Part shown: positions 48,331 through 61,000 of the stretch, in pieces
Position numbering within the stretch: the first letter of the stretch is position 1
Layout of the letters: each line of letters begins with the position of its first letter
DNA from: Paramecium tetraurelia
Lineage: Eukaryota > Ciliophora > Oligohymenophorea > Peniculida > Parameciidae
Assembly (NCBI RefSeq): GCF_000165425.1
Contig: NW_001799078.1
Coordinates: 347,057 to 411,056 of the forward strand
DNA length: 64,000 nucleotides
Direction: 5' to 3'
Translations under genes and position numbers: made by a program
Notes under the pieces: model-generated
What the model was told of the DNA's origin: nothing
The model's input: the letters and a program-made list of their open reading frames with translations, nothing else
Database searches by the model: none

Positions 48331-50506
48331 ATGGGAACTTGTGGAGCAAAGAATAAATCTAAAAATAAAGTAAGAAATCTTGTAATAGAAAGATGAAAGA
48401 ACAAGTTATAAGTACCAATTAGAATAACGGAATACAAAACCAGGAATAGAATATAAAAACGAACAGAGAGGGAGATATTGCATAATAAGTTTAGCAAACT
48501 TCGGATAAATAAGACCCCAATAAAGAACAAATTGAGGATAAAGTTTCCTAAATTAATCAAGAGAAAAATAACATTTAAGAAGATTATTCAAAGTTAAGCG
48601 AAGTTTTACCGATGTCGACCGTTGGAATACACCCTACTACTACTCCTATTATTTAAATATCAAAAAAGAAAGTTTAAGATGATGATTTTGCCAAGCATCA
48701 TTTGGAAGTATGAGATTTTTTTTGAAATAGTGCATAAAAAATCAAAATGAAGGAGGGCACCAAACATTAAAAATAGGAGTGCCTGTCAAACAAGAAAATA
48801 AATTTAAAGTTGAAATTGAGGGTTCATATTATTATTAATAAAATAAATGATAAAATCGAGATTTTTTTTTTCATACTAAACTAAAGGTATCTTTAGAAGA
48901 AAAAATTAAAACATTAGAAGGGAGGATTTCGTTGTCAAGGTGGCAGACGAAGATGTTCATTCAAAAAGATTGGCTTCAGCATTAAACATTGATGAAAATC
49001 AAAGTGAATCAAGTCATTCCTCAGCATAATCCAATTTCTTCTTCAGAGAATCCAACTTACAAAAATTAGATCTATCCGATTTATATCGTATCGATTTTGA
49101 CAATAACGATAAAATTTCTATTGTCCCCACGTTGATTGAGCCTTTAGAAAATATTGTTAAAAACCCAGGAATTTATCCCATCTCTGAATTCAAAAATCAC
49201 CACAATTATAATTACTTAAAACAAATATAGAGAAATGGCCAAATGAATAAGTTCGATGTTTATGTTCCCCCCTCAAAAGATATAACACTTTAATAATTTG
49301 CCAAAGCCTTAAACCTTAGATATTGGTACCATATATTTTATATAATTTAGTGTTTCAACAAGTACTTTTTCCAATGTCCTCAGCTAGATCTTCTACTTAC
49401 TTAGTGGCTTCCATGGTCCTGATTTCAGCAGTATTTTCGAATAGTTCCCTGATGAACCAAGAAAGTTTATGATCTCCCAAAGAAAACCAACTTCTGCATT
49501 ATTACATAAAGTTGATGAAAACATGTATGCCTTGGATGGTGATCCAGGTATCTTTGAAGAAGAACTCATAGAACTCTTAATGTCTGGTAAAATTGTGGAA
49601 AGACAATTAACTCAAGATTAAGAGGAATTCGAAAATAGATATATTAAATTGGATCCCAGTATGCCACTTGTAGAAGACTTCCATAGATTTATGGAGTTGA
49701 ATAATGAGATGTGTTTGAGATCCTAAATTGATTGCAGGAATCGATCTGAAAATCCTATTGTTTTTGAAATCAAGGCCAGAGGAGCATGTCCTATAAGATA
49801 CGATTATCCTAATTACAGAGATTACTTGGATTATGAAATCAATTAATATAAAGGATTGTTTTAATCCTTCGAAAGGGAATATTATGATTTGATAAGAGGA
49901 GCATTCTTAAAATGGGCAATCCAATTAAAAATAGGTAGAATGGATGGAGCCTTTGTAGCATATCATAACCTATTAGAAATACAAGGATTTGAATATATAA
50001 AATCCTCAGAAATATACAAAAGAGTATTTGGAACTGAAGAGTTCAGTGATTTAAGTTTATTAGTTGGATCAAGAATTGCTACTAAACTGTTTGATGAGAT
50101 CATCGCAGACATCAACGAAGACTTTGAAACTCTAAAAATAGGACTCTATTCCCAAAGCTTCACAAAAAAATTAATTTTGTTTGTAGAAATTATTAAAGAT
50201 AAATCAGATTTCTAAAAAGTATTTAAGTAAGAAAATTTGAAAGACGAATATGACTATTATACTAAGCATCCTTTAAAAAACAAAGTACTAAAATATGAAT
50301 TCTTACTTAAACCAGAAATTAATGGAGTTGAATATTGTTATCCAACTATTTTTAGAAAAAATGATTTGATTTCCATTAAATACAAATTAAGAAGTTTGGG
50401 ATAAGCTGATTTCGGAGACTATATGAACTTTCTTCACGATTGTTATAAACATGAAGAAATTAATATAGAAATCAATTATTCTGGAGCTTGGCAGAAATCG
50501 ATGTGA
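48331..50506 (+). CDS. Pet127-family protein with MGTCG N-terminus
   Basis: About 680 residues. Clear introns are 23 nt after codon 13, 23 nt (GTATGAG...AATAG) and 25 nt in the conserved domain. One or two more are needed between about 48,790 and 48,925, and my choice there is provisional. The carboxyl 400 residues match the Pet127 domain: FSNVLSQIFYLLSGFHGPDF, RKPTSALLHKVDENMYALDG, EIKARGACPIRYDYPNYRDY, QSFEREYYDLIRGAFLKWAI and LKIGRMDGAFVAYHNLLEIQ. These include the RGA/RMDG region shared with yeast Pet127, a mitochondrial RNA-processing factor. The amino terminus MGTCGAKNK looks myristoylated rather than like a mitochondrial presequence, and a 150-residue Gln/Ser-rich region follows. Confidence 0.85.
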
Positions 50507-50629
50507 ATAATTATAATAATCTCAAAAGCAATCATTTAATTTATAATTATTTTTAATAATTTTCTGTTTCTTTCTTGTAGTAAATATATTAATATCTAAT
50601 CTCTAAAATAGCATCAAACATTTTTATTA

Positions 50630-50914
50630 ATGATAAGATATATTTCTCTTATTATTCTTTAAATTCTGGATATAGATTAGAGGGTTTTAGCATAATAAAT
50701 AAGAATGAAAAAAGAATTTGTTTGTTTCAATTCTAGACTACAAAATTTTACGAAACAAATATTTTAAGGATTCAGGATATAGTTTGAGTTTAAATTACTG
50801 TATGTATTTCAAATTTTATCAAAATCTTAAATAATTATATCAAAGAAAGTTGAAAAAATAGAAATAGAAGATGTTGTTTATTTAGATATCGATTTTGAAT
50901 CATATGATTAGTGA
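50630..50914 (+). CDS. Possible small protein (94 codons)
   Basis: The frame from ATG at 50630 (MIRYISLIILQILDIDQR) to TGA at 50912-50914 has no intron and ends with a coding-like acidic segment (KVEKIEIEDVVYLDIDFESY). The hydrophobic start could be a signal peptide or anchor. The frame is also open upstream of the ATG to near 50,580. There is no homology support, and open frames of this size arise by chance in a one-stop code. Treat as tentative. Confidence 0.3.
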
Positions 50915-51017
50915 TGCTATACAAAATTAAGCTTAATTAACCAATCTATTGAAGTAAAAATAAGAAAGAAATGCATTTTTTTAAACTATTTTATTCTATG
51001 TGAGAATAACTATAAAA

Positions 51018-52803
51018 TCATTCATTTTTTTAGATATTTTCAATTTTTTAAAAGCTAAATGTCTTTATTTGTAACATTTTGAATACTGGCTTAGGGGGTT
51101 ATTCTATAGGAGGAGGGTATATTAATTTCTATTAATTTGATGACTAATTAAGATTTTAATGTTAATTTCCATATAGAGGTTTCCTAAGAGCACTCATAGG
51201 TCTATTTATAATGGCTATACTACTGAAAGGTCTTGATTAAGATGGAGTTCTAGTTTAAGGAGCAACAGTTCTAAGAGTTAAAGGCTGATTTGTTTAGGCT
51301 TCTAGATCACTAAAAGATTTGTTTTTGGAAAGTTTTGGAGGAGGTTTAGCCAAAGGAGGTCTAGACTCAGTTTGCAGTTTTTGTATTTTATCAGGTTGCT
51401 TTGTAATATCTAATTATTATTAAATAATTATTGTTTCTTTCTCTTTTTGTTTTGGTGGCATAAACTATTCGTAGTATTGTAAATTCTATCTGATATAGTT
51501 ACACATATACTTCATCAGGATAAACTCTAATATAGCCATTTAGATGTTTATTTTCATAAATGGTAATTTAGTTTACTTATTTTTCCTTTTCTTCTTAATT
51601 CATTTTTGGAGGTCTTTAAAAAGTAGGAGCCCTTTTTTAATCTAAATAGTTTTTCTTAGGTTTATTTCTAATATCTAATAAAATTAACGTATCTAAAATT
51701 AAGTTCTTTTTAATGATCTTATCTAAGGGTGTATCAGTTGAAAATGAAGGAGTATGATTGACTTCAAGCAACCATGGTTTGAGATTAGAATCCAAGAGAA
51801 TATCAAAACCAAACAATTCAAAGCATTATTCTATTCCATCTACATTATGCTATTGTGATCTATATAAATGTGCTAAATCTCCTTATACACTTTGAATTGT
51901 CTTTACAATCACTGATTTAATTTATGACATCAACTAATCTACATCATGATCCTAATCTTTCAAATACTAAAGAGATAGCACAAATTAATTACTTTGAATA
52001 CTGAAGACAGAGATCTTTTATGACCTACATCATCTTTGTTTGTGTCATTATTAAATACAAAGTCTTTGCTTCTTTTATTAATAGCATAATTTGTTAGATG
52101 CATAGTAACACTGCTTAAATTCTTCTTTTAAGGTTTTACATACTTTTTAGTTGAGAATCTTGCTAATCCTTCTTAGTACATGAAGATTTTAAGAGGAGCA
52201 ATTGATTTAAGCATAACATAAATTCTAGAATTCATTTAACTATTTTACCTTAAATCGAATTTGAGTCCATCAATCAAATAAGGATTACTGATATATTCCT
52301 ATACAACATAATGCTTATCTAAAAATTAATCAAGCTTTTTTGTTAAAAATATTCCTCTTCCTTAACAATTAGCTTCTGGTTTTATTATAAAAATTCCTGT
52401 TCCTTATTTATTTCTTAATTCTTCGCTTTAATAAGGCAAATGCCATGTTTTTGGATAAAAATCATAATCTTAAGGGTATTGTTTACGCATCTTATTTAAA
52501 TTTCTACACAATTCATTTTTTTTTCCAAGCATGTATGATCCTGGAAAATGGTTGATTCTTTGATAAGGCAACAAACGACGATATTCTTCATCTGTTACAT
52601 AAGTATCCTTCCAAAAGATATGACATTCAAATTCTGATGGAGTGGGCTTCCAATCTAGTATTTATACTACCTCATCTATCACTTTATACTTAGTCTCTTA
52701 ATTGCTTTAATTAATTTTTACATTCTAAATTGATTTAGATTTTCCTTTTAACAAAGTTTCTTTGCATCTAAGCCAGTTATTGAAGAGTAAAAATTTCACT
52801 CAT
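51018..52803 (-). CDS. Tubulin--tyrosine ligase-like (TTLL) protein, probable tubulin glutamylase
   Basis: 561 residues after removal of introns of 25, 24, 26 and 25 nt. The TTL domain occupies about residues 50-420: [64 protein letters not shown] (ATP grasp), [29 protein letters not shown], and [20 protein letters not shown] with [15 protein letters not shown] with a near-complete core and a short head suggests the TTLL6/TTLL4-type glutamylase group rather than TTL itself. This is an inference. The last 140 residues are Pro/Gln/Ser-rich ([18 protein letters not shown]), possibly a tubulin-binding tail. It is a different paralogue from the TTLL at 7,292, which reads IEFNTNPCIE at the equivalent site. 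Confidence 0.91.
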
Positions 52804-53925
52804 ATATTCAAATAATAATAATTATATCAATTTATCTAATCAATTATCTTGTTCATACTAATGGATTCTGAATTATTATGTATGTGGCTTAACACTTTAT
52901 TCATCCTTGTTATGATTTAATGGAAATAAACAAATAAATTTGATTCTAATCCTTTCTTAGAATCATCCATATATTGATGCATTAAATAAATCAACTTTTT
53001 TAACAATCTGATATATTAACCTTTCTATAAATTTATTTATTAATATCATAGTCATCAACATTAAATGTATAGATGCAAAATTTAATGCTATAATTATTAA
53101 TTCTCTCATAATTTTATAAATTTTTCTTTCTTAAATTATTGAAAATTAATTTAAACCATAATAAAAGTTATTTGATCATTCTAATTATTCGAAAGGCTTT
53201 TTGCAATTCATAAATATCAAAATAGCACGTTCAACATGAATATGCTTATGATATTGGTTTTATCTACTAATCACAAATTACTCATAAATTTTATTTTAAA
53301 TAGATAATCTGGATTAGCTATGTTAACTACGAAAATAAAATCAATCCAGAACAGATTTAATTCATTTTTGTCTATTCCTAGATTGAATTATGTAAAATAA
53401 TGCTAAAATCTTTTTGTTTTGAAACAAATGAGTTAAATTTTTTTTTTTTGCTTCCCATTTTAAAAGATAATATTTTGTCAATGTCAAAGCATAAATGAAT
53501 AAAACATTATTAAATATAAAAATGTATAAAATGGGTGAATTAATTATGTTGTTAAAATATAATTAATATTATTTTAAACCAAACATATTATCAAAATAAA
53601 TATATGCATGAATCTTTTGATTTAAGAAAAAGGTATTAAAATAATCCTCTCTTTCTTTGAAAACTCAATGAAAATATTTATGATTTAACCAAGGTTATGA
53701 CAAAAATATTTCAGAATATTTAATATGTATAATATAAAAATTTTTTATATTCCAATCTATTTCTAGAAATAAGCTGAATTGAAATGATTAAAAATATGAT
53801 TATATCAACTAATTAGTTTTTAGAGAACTTGAATCCGAGGATTATTGATATACGAAAAATTATGTATTAAAGAATTGTATATGCATTAAATTTATATCTT
53901 TTTAATTAATATTTTTTAAAATCAA
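52804..53925. other. 1.1-kb intergenic region
   Basis: Lies between divergent TTLL and P1 genes. A 38-codon plus-strand frame at 52861-52977 (MDSELLCMWLNTLFILVM) has one hydrophobic span but no other support. A dT run occurs near 53,440. The region presumably holds promoters for both flanking genes. Confidence 0.4.
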
Positions 53926-54317
53926 ATGGCAAAAGCAGCAAAAGACACAAGACCAATTGCAGATTAAGCTACTTCAGAGGCTGCATGCACATATGCCGCT
54001 CTCATCTTGTATGAAGATAATCAAGATGTACATGAATCTATCTAATTCAGATCGATGCTACCAAGTTAGCTAAGATCGTTAAGGCAGCTAATTTGAGAGT
54101 TGAACCAATTTGGACAAAAGTTTTCGAAAAGGCTTTGAAAGGAAAAAAAGTTGGTGATTTATTACATGGAAACAGCGGAAATGCAGGAGGTGCACCAGCA
54201 GCACAAGCTACAGCCACACCAGCTGCAGCAGAAGCAAAGAAGCCTGAGCCTGTTAAGGAGGTTAAGAAAGCTGAAGAACCAGAAGAAGATGTTGATATGG
54301 GTGGTTTATTTGATTGA
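53926..54317 (+). CDS. RPLP1: 60S acidic ribosomal protein P1 (RPLP1)
   Basis: 122 residues after removal of one 23-nt intron (GTACATGAAT...TTCAG). Landmarks are CTYAALILYEDNQ (helical dimerisation domain), TKLAKIVKAANLRVEPIW, FEKALKGKKVGDLL, then the Ala/Pro hinge (GGAPAAQATATPAAAEAKK) and the acidic tail EEDVDMGGLFD. Usual P1/P2 proteins end SDDDMGFGLFD; here the terminus is DVDMGGLFD, retaining the GLFD that recruits elongation factors and ribosome-inactivating enzymes. The internal ILYEDN plus the P1-type helix order favours P1 over P2. It forms part of the ribosomal stalk. Confidence 0.95.
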
Positions 54318-54802
54318 AAATGAATACAAAATCGTACATTAATATTTAATATATATTTATAAATATATGTAATCAAATTGGAAAGTCTAAACCAGACTAA
54401 GATAATTGTAAATAAAGTCTTTTCTTATTATAAAAGTAGTAACACCTATAATAGAAGTTCATTTAATTTAAAGTTGTCTCGTTTTATTCAGATTGACATT
54501 AAAAATTCCTCTAATGATTATAATTTAGTAGAAATATTAACTTTTAATTGTATTTATTTTTAACAGAATTATATGAAGAATTGAAAATCCACAAAATTTT
54601 ATTATCATTTTTAATCATGTAATATTTTGGAAGGCCATAATAAAGCATAATTTAGATATTACAAAAGTTCATTCATATAAGAATCTGATGTGAAGAACAT
54701 AAGGAGATTAAAAAGTAAACACCGATGTTATAAGGAGATTTGCTTGTAATAATAATATTGATAATTTATTTTTCAAGAGATGAATCATAAAATTATTAAA
54801 TT
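54318..54802. other. 485-bp intergenic region
   Basis: Between the convergent P1 and coiled-coil genes. A plus-strand frame at about 54,378-54,563 lacks an ATG and looks like a 3'-flanking chance frame. Nothing else seen. Confidence 0.45.
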
Positions 54803-55803
54803 TCATATGTATTTTTCTCTCGATTATTCTAAACTATTTCTTTAAAATATTCCCTTAAATAATTCATTTAATTTTTCGACTTCTTAATTCCTTACTGAAA
54901 TCAAATCTTATCTCACCTAATGTTAGTTATGTAAATTTACTCTATCAATTTCAGATTTCATTTTGATTTCACTCTCTTCTTTATCATAAAATCTTTTTAG
55001 TTCTAATTTTAAATCAAGGTTTTCTTGTTTAAGCAATTTAAATTGATGTTCAAACTCTTAATAATTTTACTTTAACTAATTATTCATTTCTTTGTATTGT
55101 TATAATTTAGCAATTTCTTGATGTTAATCTTGAATGACTAATTTAAATTCATCCAATTGCTAATTCATCTCAATTCTGCTTTATCTTATATCATGTTATA
55201 TTTTTTTTTTTTCATTTTTATATTCCTTGATTTCTGCTTTTAATTTATTGTTTTCAGCTTTTAAAGGCTCAGTTCCAAAAAGTAACTCATCCAATTTTGA
55301 TATTTCAGCTTTCAATTGTTCATTTTCAATTTATTATTGAACAACATACTCTTCAAATTATCGTTACTTTTCTAATTATAACGACTAAATTATATTTTTA
55401 TGTACATTCAAATTTTCATTCTCTTCCCTTAAATGCTACACAAGATCTCTTAGCTCTTAGTTATCATTCATTAATTGGTCTCTTTCTTGAGTATATTTTT
55501 TTATTCTTTGCTTTTCCTTCTCTTGATGCTTGATCTGCTCTGACAATGCAACTCTCATCTTATTTAGCTCTTCTCGCAATTTTTGATTTTGGATTTGGAA
55601 ATCTGTGATAGTTTGATCTTTCTTTAGGAATTCTTCTTTTAAAACTTCCATCTGAATTCAATTCAATATAATTGTACCCTCTCCCTCTGCTCCTTCAATT
55701 AACTAATATAGTATTATTCTTGTTCTATTTGCTTAAGCTCGTTTATTCTAAGTTAGTCATAATTTGGCAACACCTCGACGAATTTGGCAGTCTGTTAATG
55801 CAT
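54803..55803 (-). CDS. Coiled-coil protein (324 residues)
   Basis: Starts MHQQTAKFVEVLPNYDQLRI at 55803. One 26-nt intron (GTACAATT...TTCAG) precedes MEVLKEEFLKKDQTI. It ends with TGA at 54803-54805, and the frame is exact over 325 codons. Almost the whole protein is heptad-rich coiled coil (LREELNKMRVALSEQIKHQE, DEFKLVIQDQHQEIAKLQQY, KLNELFKGIFQRNSL near the end). A run of 12 adenines in the coding strand (55201-55212) encodes Lys-rich EKKKIQ. The frame across it depends on the exact run length. No family was recognised. It is probably structural and could belong to the ciliary or cortical apparatus. Confidence 0.8.
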
Positions 55804-56165
55804 TATATTTTAATATCAAAGTTAGTCTTAGAAATAATTATCTGAAGATAATTGAATAATTTTGCTAGCAAGATCCCTAGAAAATAATTGGTTATGTAAA
55901 TTTAGATACTCAAAACTAATACATCAAAAAAGGTTTTTTATCAAATTAAAAGCACACAATCATAAATATTAACTTAGATATTTCTAAATTTTAATTGAGT
56001 TTCTTAATTGTGTTTTTTTGGCAGCATTTATTTTTATATAATTAAATTTGAATTATGTGATGTTTAGTATCTTGTACTATATTTATGTCAGCATCACTAA
56101 TGTTAACTTTTTGATATTATTACGGAATTCAATAGTATATTTGTTAATTAGTAATAGGAATTACC
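55804..56165. other. 362-bp intergenic region, nothing recognised
   Basis: AT-rich DNA between divergent genes. No coding-like frame seen. Confidence 0.5.
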
Positions 56166-56375
56166 ATGGTTAATGTACATTTAGCTGTATCACTAGGTTT
56201 AACAATCCTTTATGTTTATTTAACGCACATAACTCAGGATATTAGATTTAGATAATTGCACTAAAAACTCATATGTATATATTAATAATGAGGCATCCTT
56301 ATATAAAGAGTTTGTGTGAATGAGTTTGAAAATTATACAAAAAAGAAAGGTTTATTATATGTTAGAAAGAGATGA
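56166..56375 (+). CDS. Possible small single-span membrane protein (63 residues)
   Basis: The frame from ATG at 56166 reads MVNVHLAVSLGLTILYVYL, a membrane span, followed by HITQDIRFRQLHQKL. If an 18-nt intron (56275-56292, GTATAT...TGAG) is removed, the frame continues to TGA at 56373-56375 (63 residues, ending YTKKKGLLYVRKR). The shape (N-terminal span, then a short charged helix) is like small mitochondrial assembly factors such as PET117, but this is only a resemblance in layout. Eighteen nt is at the lower limit for Paramecium introns, so the model is tentative. An alternative ORF at 56320-56439 overlaps it in another frame. Confidence 0.33.
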
Positions 56376-56465
56376 TACTTTTATTGATAGAATGGCTAAC
56401 TCCTGTGATTTGATACAAAGTTAAGGAATTTCTTTATGATGACATGCATATACAATAAATAGATA

Positions 56466-57396
56466 TCAAATTTATTACTGTTGGGTTGCCATAAAACCTG
56501 GGAATTAGGCGAAGAAGGCCATGCCTTTTAATCTCTCGATGAGCAAAGCCTGCATTATGAATTGCTATTGGAGAGTGGGTATGGCTTAAATCATAGGCGT
56601 GCTTGCATTGGCTTATTAGAGTGGGGGATCTAATTTGGTTAATAATTTAGAAATAATTATTTCATCAGAATCAAGGGATTATATCTAATTATGTTATTAA
56701 AAAAATAGCTACATGATTTCTTCTGTAGGAATTAATCAAAGAATTGTAAGCATTTTTGACTTAGTTTTCAGTTCTTCCTTTTATTTATTTAGAAATCACG
56801 GACCACTTTTTTCCATACTTTTACACTAATTGCAACAATTGAATTTATTCTTATTCACTCCATGGGCACTTGTTAAGTTCAGGGTCCAAATAATTATTCC
56901 ATCTTTCCCTAACTTACTTGGCATGCCTCATAATTGGGCTTATACGGTTATACTCTAGAGCAACGTGAGTCCATGAAATAAATTTTTGCGTCATCACTTT
57001 ATTTAGGAGTTCATCCTCTTCAATAGTCCATGGAGACTGTTTCAAATCAGTCTTTAACATCCCTATCCATTTCGAATTCAACAGTTCTGGAGGTGCTCCA
57101 AGGATTTCTGACAGTGCTATCCAATCGTCGTCGTTCTAATCAATTTAAACATAAATTCATACAGGTTTTAAGTCTGTACGACCTTATTTCTCTAAATGTT
57201 TTAGAGTTGTCCAAATAAAAATCATTTTATCCTTTCGTTACCACTTGTGCGAAGTATGTTTAGTAAATTCTACAAAGTAATTTGATATGTTTTTAGGTAA
57301 ACTTTTTTCTTCAATCTTTAAAATCTTTTTCACTTGCTTCAAGGCAACAGGTTTATTCTTTAGGTCTCCCAATCCATCAAGGAATTGTTAAAACAT
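56466..57396 (-). CDS. Myb-domain protein (two clear SANT/Myb repeats plus a degenerate one)
   Basis: 291 residues after removal of introns of 27 and 28 nt. The amino-terminal 90 residues are helical and basic (LKQVKKILKIEEKSLPKN). A degenerate repeat (NDDDWIALSEILGAPPEL with SKWIGML) precedes two better ones: QSPWTIEEDELLNKVMTQKF...RHAKQVRERWNNYLDPEL, then KCPWSEQEQIQLLQLVQKYG with KKWSVISKQIKGRTENQVKN. The last recognition helix (GRTENQVKNAYNSL) is canonical. A Gln-rich tail (IPTLQQQFIMQALLIERLKG) closes the protein. The organisation parallels the Myb genes at 19,536 and 23,912. An upstream in-phase frame starting near 57,573 is broken by TGA, so the start at 57394-57396 is used. Confidence 0.85.
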
Positions 57397-58048
57397 CGCT
57401 TAGTAAGAGGATATTTCCTTGTTAAAAATAAAAAATAATTATCTTTGAAATCTTCAATAACATACCAATAAATAAGGGTACACAGTAACAGAACAATACC
57501 AAAATCTAATTATATTTAGAAAAAACGAGAATGCCTCTTCACCTCTGGAATTTTCAAACATTTTTCAAATATTATAGATTTAAACAAATTATAGGTTTTT
57601 CAATCTTCCCATCAACCTCAATTCTTCATTAAATTGTTAATTAAATATTATTGTTTTCTTAATTTGAACCTCTAATTGCCACATAAACACTTTCTTACAA
57701 TATTATATAGAATTTATATATATTTAATAATAAAACCCAAATTCTCATTACGAATAAAAATTAAGTTGCATTTCAAAATAGTTCGATATCTAAATCAAAT
57801 TATAAATTATATGGAATTAATATAAATAAGTTATTTTAATAATTGTAAGTTTGATTATTAAATAAAAATTCTCAAACTCCCTTTGTCAAAGTTGCCTTAT
57901 TTTTATTCGATATGCTTTTTGAAGAACTATCATCATTCTAAATATTGTCCTGTCAGAAATTCATTTTTTAATAAAATCATTTTTTATGCTCAATAACATT
58001 AAATATACTTATTTTTTTCGTTATAACCTCATATATAAATTTTATATT
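57397..58048. other. 650-bp intergenic region
   Basis: A minus-strand frame from ATG near 57,573 (MFENSRGEEAFSFFLNI) runs in phase toward the Myb gene but meets TGA at about 57,461. It may be an upstream exon whose splice sites I could not find, or chance. The remainder is AT-rich and empty. Confidence 0.4.
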
Positions 58049-61000
58049 TCATTTGCTAAAAATCCCATCAAAGTTTATCGAACTTAATTTGACTGGCACT
58101 TTAGTATTCTGCTATTGTTGAATCTACATTTGAGGTAGTACAGCCTATCTCTCTACAAGTTCTAATCTTTCTCTCTCATCCTATGTTACTTCCTATAATA
58201 ATATTGAATCATTTTACTCTTCCATCGAGATACAAAATAGTTGGCAACTTTCTTAAAACCATTTATCGATATCCTGGTCTTCTACTCAAAGAATTTCCTA
58301 CAAGTTCTAATTCTTTAAGTTGAGTAAGAGCAACTAGATGTTCAATATCAGGTAAGTCATTAATCCTATTTGAACTAGCGAATAGATGCTACAAGATAAA
58401 TTAATTGATTACAAGCAATTTAAATAATTTTTAGATATTTTAGAAATTCTTTAAACCATTCCCATCAATCTTCAAACATTTAATTGGGTTTTATGCAGCA
58501 AATGATAATGGATCGAATTATCTTACTTTATTATAATTTAAATCTAATTCCTTCAATTACTTTAAGTTTTCCAACTAATCTACTCTTGTAATCTCATTTT
58601 TTTCACATTTCATAATTTTTAATTCCTTTAATTAACAATATTACAATCCATTAAATTCTTTCAAACAATTCTAAGAGATATCTAGTATCTACAATTATTG
58701 GCATCCATTCAATCCCTTTTTTTAGTTGATATCAGTTGGATATAATAAAGTTTCAATTTTATTAGAAGTCAATATTAAAATTTTTAATTAAGGCAAAAAT
58801 CCTAGCATTTTAGTAGAAGTAAATAGATTTTGACTTAAGTCCAATTCCACCAATAAAGGGAAAGATTAGACATTGAAAACATCATCAAAATCTCTTAGTT
58901 CACAATTCTATAAGCAAAGTTCGGTGATTTTATTTGCAGGCTAACCTTAGAGTCTTGAAAACAATATCTCTTCAGTCAGACGTCCAGTAAATAAATTTTT
59001 AGCCATCTATTACTCAGAAGCTTCTATAGAAATACCATCCAAAACCTTTAATTTAGGAATGATGTAAAGCACATAGGATCTATAATTAGTGTCTCTAGCA
59101 AAAGGATTTCCAGATAAATCTAAAATGATGAGTTTATGCAAATGTTTAATATTATTAACTTCTTTTTAATTAGTTATATTATTATTTCCTAAATATATTT
59201 CCATCAAGCTTTTCAAATCTGGAAATTCTTTTAGATTGAGAATAGCATTATCCTCTAGAGATATTTGCATTAGATTAATTAGATTGGATAGACCATCTAT
59301 TTAAAATATCTTATTTCCTCCCAATTCTAATTTCTTTAAGTATTGCATATTATCCAATCCCTATATTTAAATGATAGAGTTCTTTTCTAAATTCAGTTCT
59401 TCAAGTAAGATTGAATCCTAAATTGATGTAATTTAGGTGATTTTATTATGGCCAAGATTCAAGTGTCTCAATTGTACCAATTCTTCCAGCCCTTTCATAC
59501 TACTGAGTTTTTAGTGAGTAATCATAACTGATTAAATATGTTATTTCCAATCATGTTGGACTTTGCTGAATGTTTACAACATCCCAGTTGTAATAATTTA
59601 CTTTTAATTGACAGTTGGTTCCCTATCATCTTCTGTAATAGGGAGATGATCTAAGAATGCCAAATTTTTGAGGATCATAACAATCTCTTTTCTTGTTTCT
59701 TTGTATTCCCCTATTGGATTAAAAACAACAGATAGGTATTTCAAATTTTGGTTGTATTTTAGAATTCCAACTTAATCAACATCTTGAATATTATTATGTG
59801 TTAAATCTAACACTTCCAAATGATTCAAACCTTGTAGACCATTGAGATTCGATATTTCATTATGTGACAAATCAAGTCTAATTAGATTTGGTAATTCATT
59901 CAAACCTTTAATATTGCTGATTTTGTTGTAACTTAGAATGAGAGTGTGGAATTATCCTTTGATTAATGGGATTTCTTAAACAGAACAATTACTTAAATTC
60001 AAGAATTACGTTTGATTCTTCAATATTTCATTCAAATTTGGAGTGCCAACCAAATTAGGATTTAATTCATAAAGGGTCGATCTACTTAAACAGTATTTAA
60101 AGTAATTCACCAAAGCAGGTTTAAGAGATGCACATTCCGATCTGTCTAAATCTTAGGCTTTCAACTCATAAGTTGGGTACTCTTCGAGATTCTCAAATTG
60201 ATAGCTATTCAAATCTTCAGCCAATTGATTATATAAGTCGTTTATATTGTCCTTGTACTTATTAAAATTAGCAGGATTAATGAAATCATCATCCTCTGAC
60301 TCTAGCACTCCTAATGCAGATCCAAAATCAGCAATTTTATTCTAAAGTGGTGATTGCATAACATATTCAAATTCAGCAAGATATTCAGGCAATATAAGAT
60401 TATTGTCTAACACAAACCACAATTTATGTTTTTGATCATTTTCCATGACTCTTAAGACTGTGTATTCATCTTGATATTGTTTGCCATCAAGAGGAAACTT
60501 TTGAAACATCTCACTCCAAGGTTGTTCTGTATTAAAATATGGGTGTTTTAAATCAGATACTGATTTAATCATTAAGACTTTGCATATAAGAATTATTCCA
60601 GGTGGTATTATATTATATTTTTAATAGTACAATCTAAGTTAATTTTATTAATACCTTCGTTTAATAAATCTCTTATTTAATTTTTGGGCATGCTCTTACC
60701 CATTCAAATGATGTTGGATTCTTGGAGCATCAGCCCCTAAAATACTATTGACCAAAGGAGTATAAGGACTTAATCCTATTGATTGAGAGTCCTTGAGATA
60801 TTAAATTAGATTACTTTATAACTTCTAAATCCCTCCTCTATTACATTATAGATTTCAGAGGGAAAGTTAGGATCGACTCCATAGAATAGATATTCAAGAG
60901 ATTTTTTGTGACTTTGATTTGAGACATCAACTAATGACTCCATTTTTTCTTCGAATTTATTTCTTATGAATTTATTGTGTATTCTCACAACCCTCTTTAT

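Noticed and set aside
50915-51090. Open frame continuing after the UGA of the 50,630 ORF (possible readthrough)
   Set aside because: Overlaps antisense with the carboxyl end of the TTLL gene, so the openness is explained; no evidence for recoding.
54378-54563. Plus-strand 61-codon frame after the P1 gene
   Set aside because: No ATG, no coding character, and located in the 3' flank of P1.
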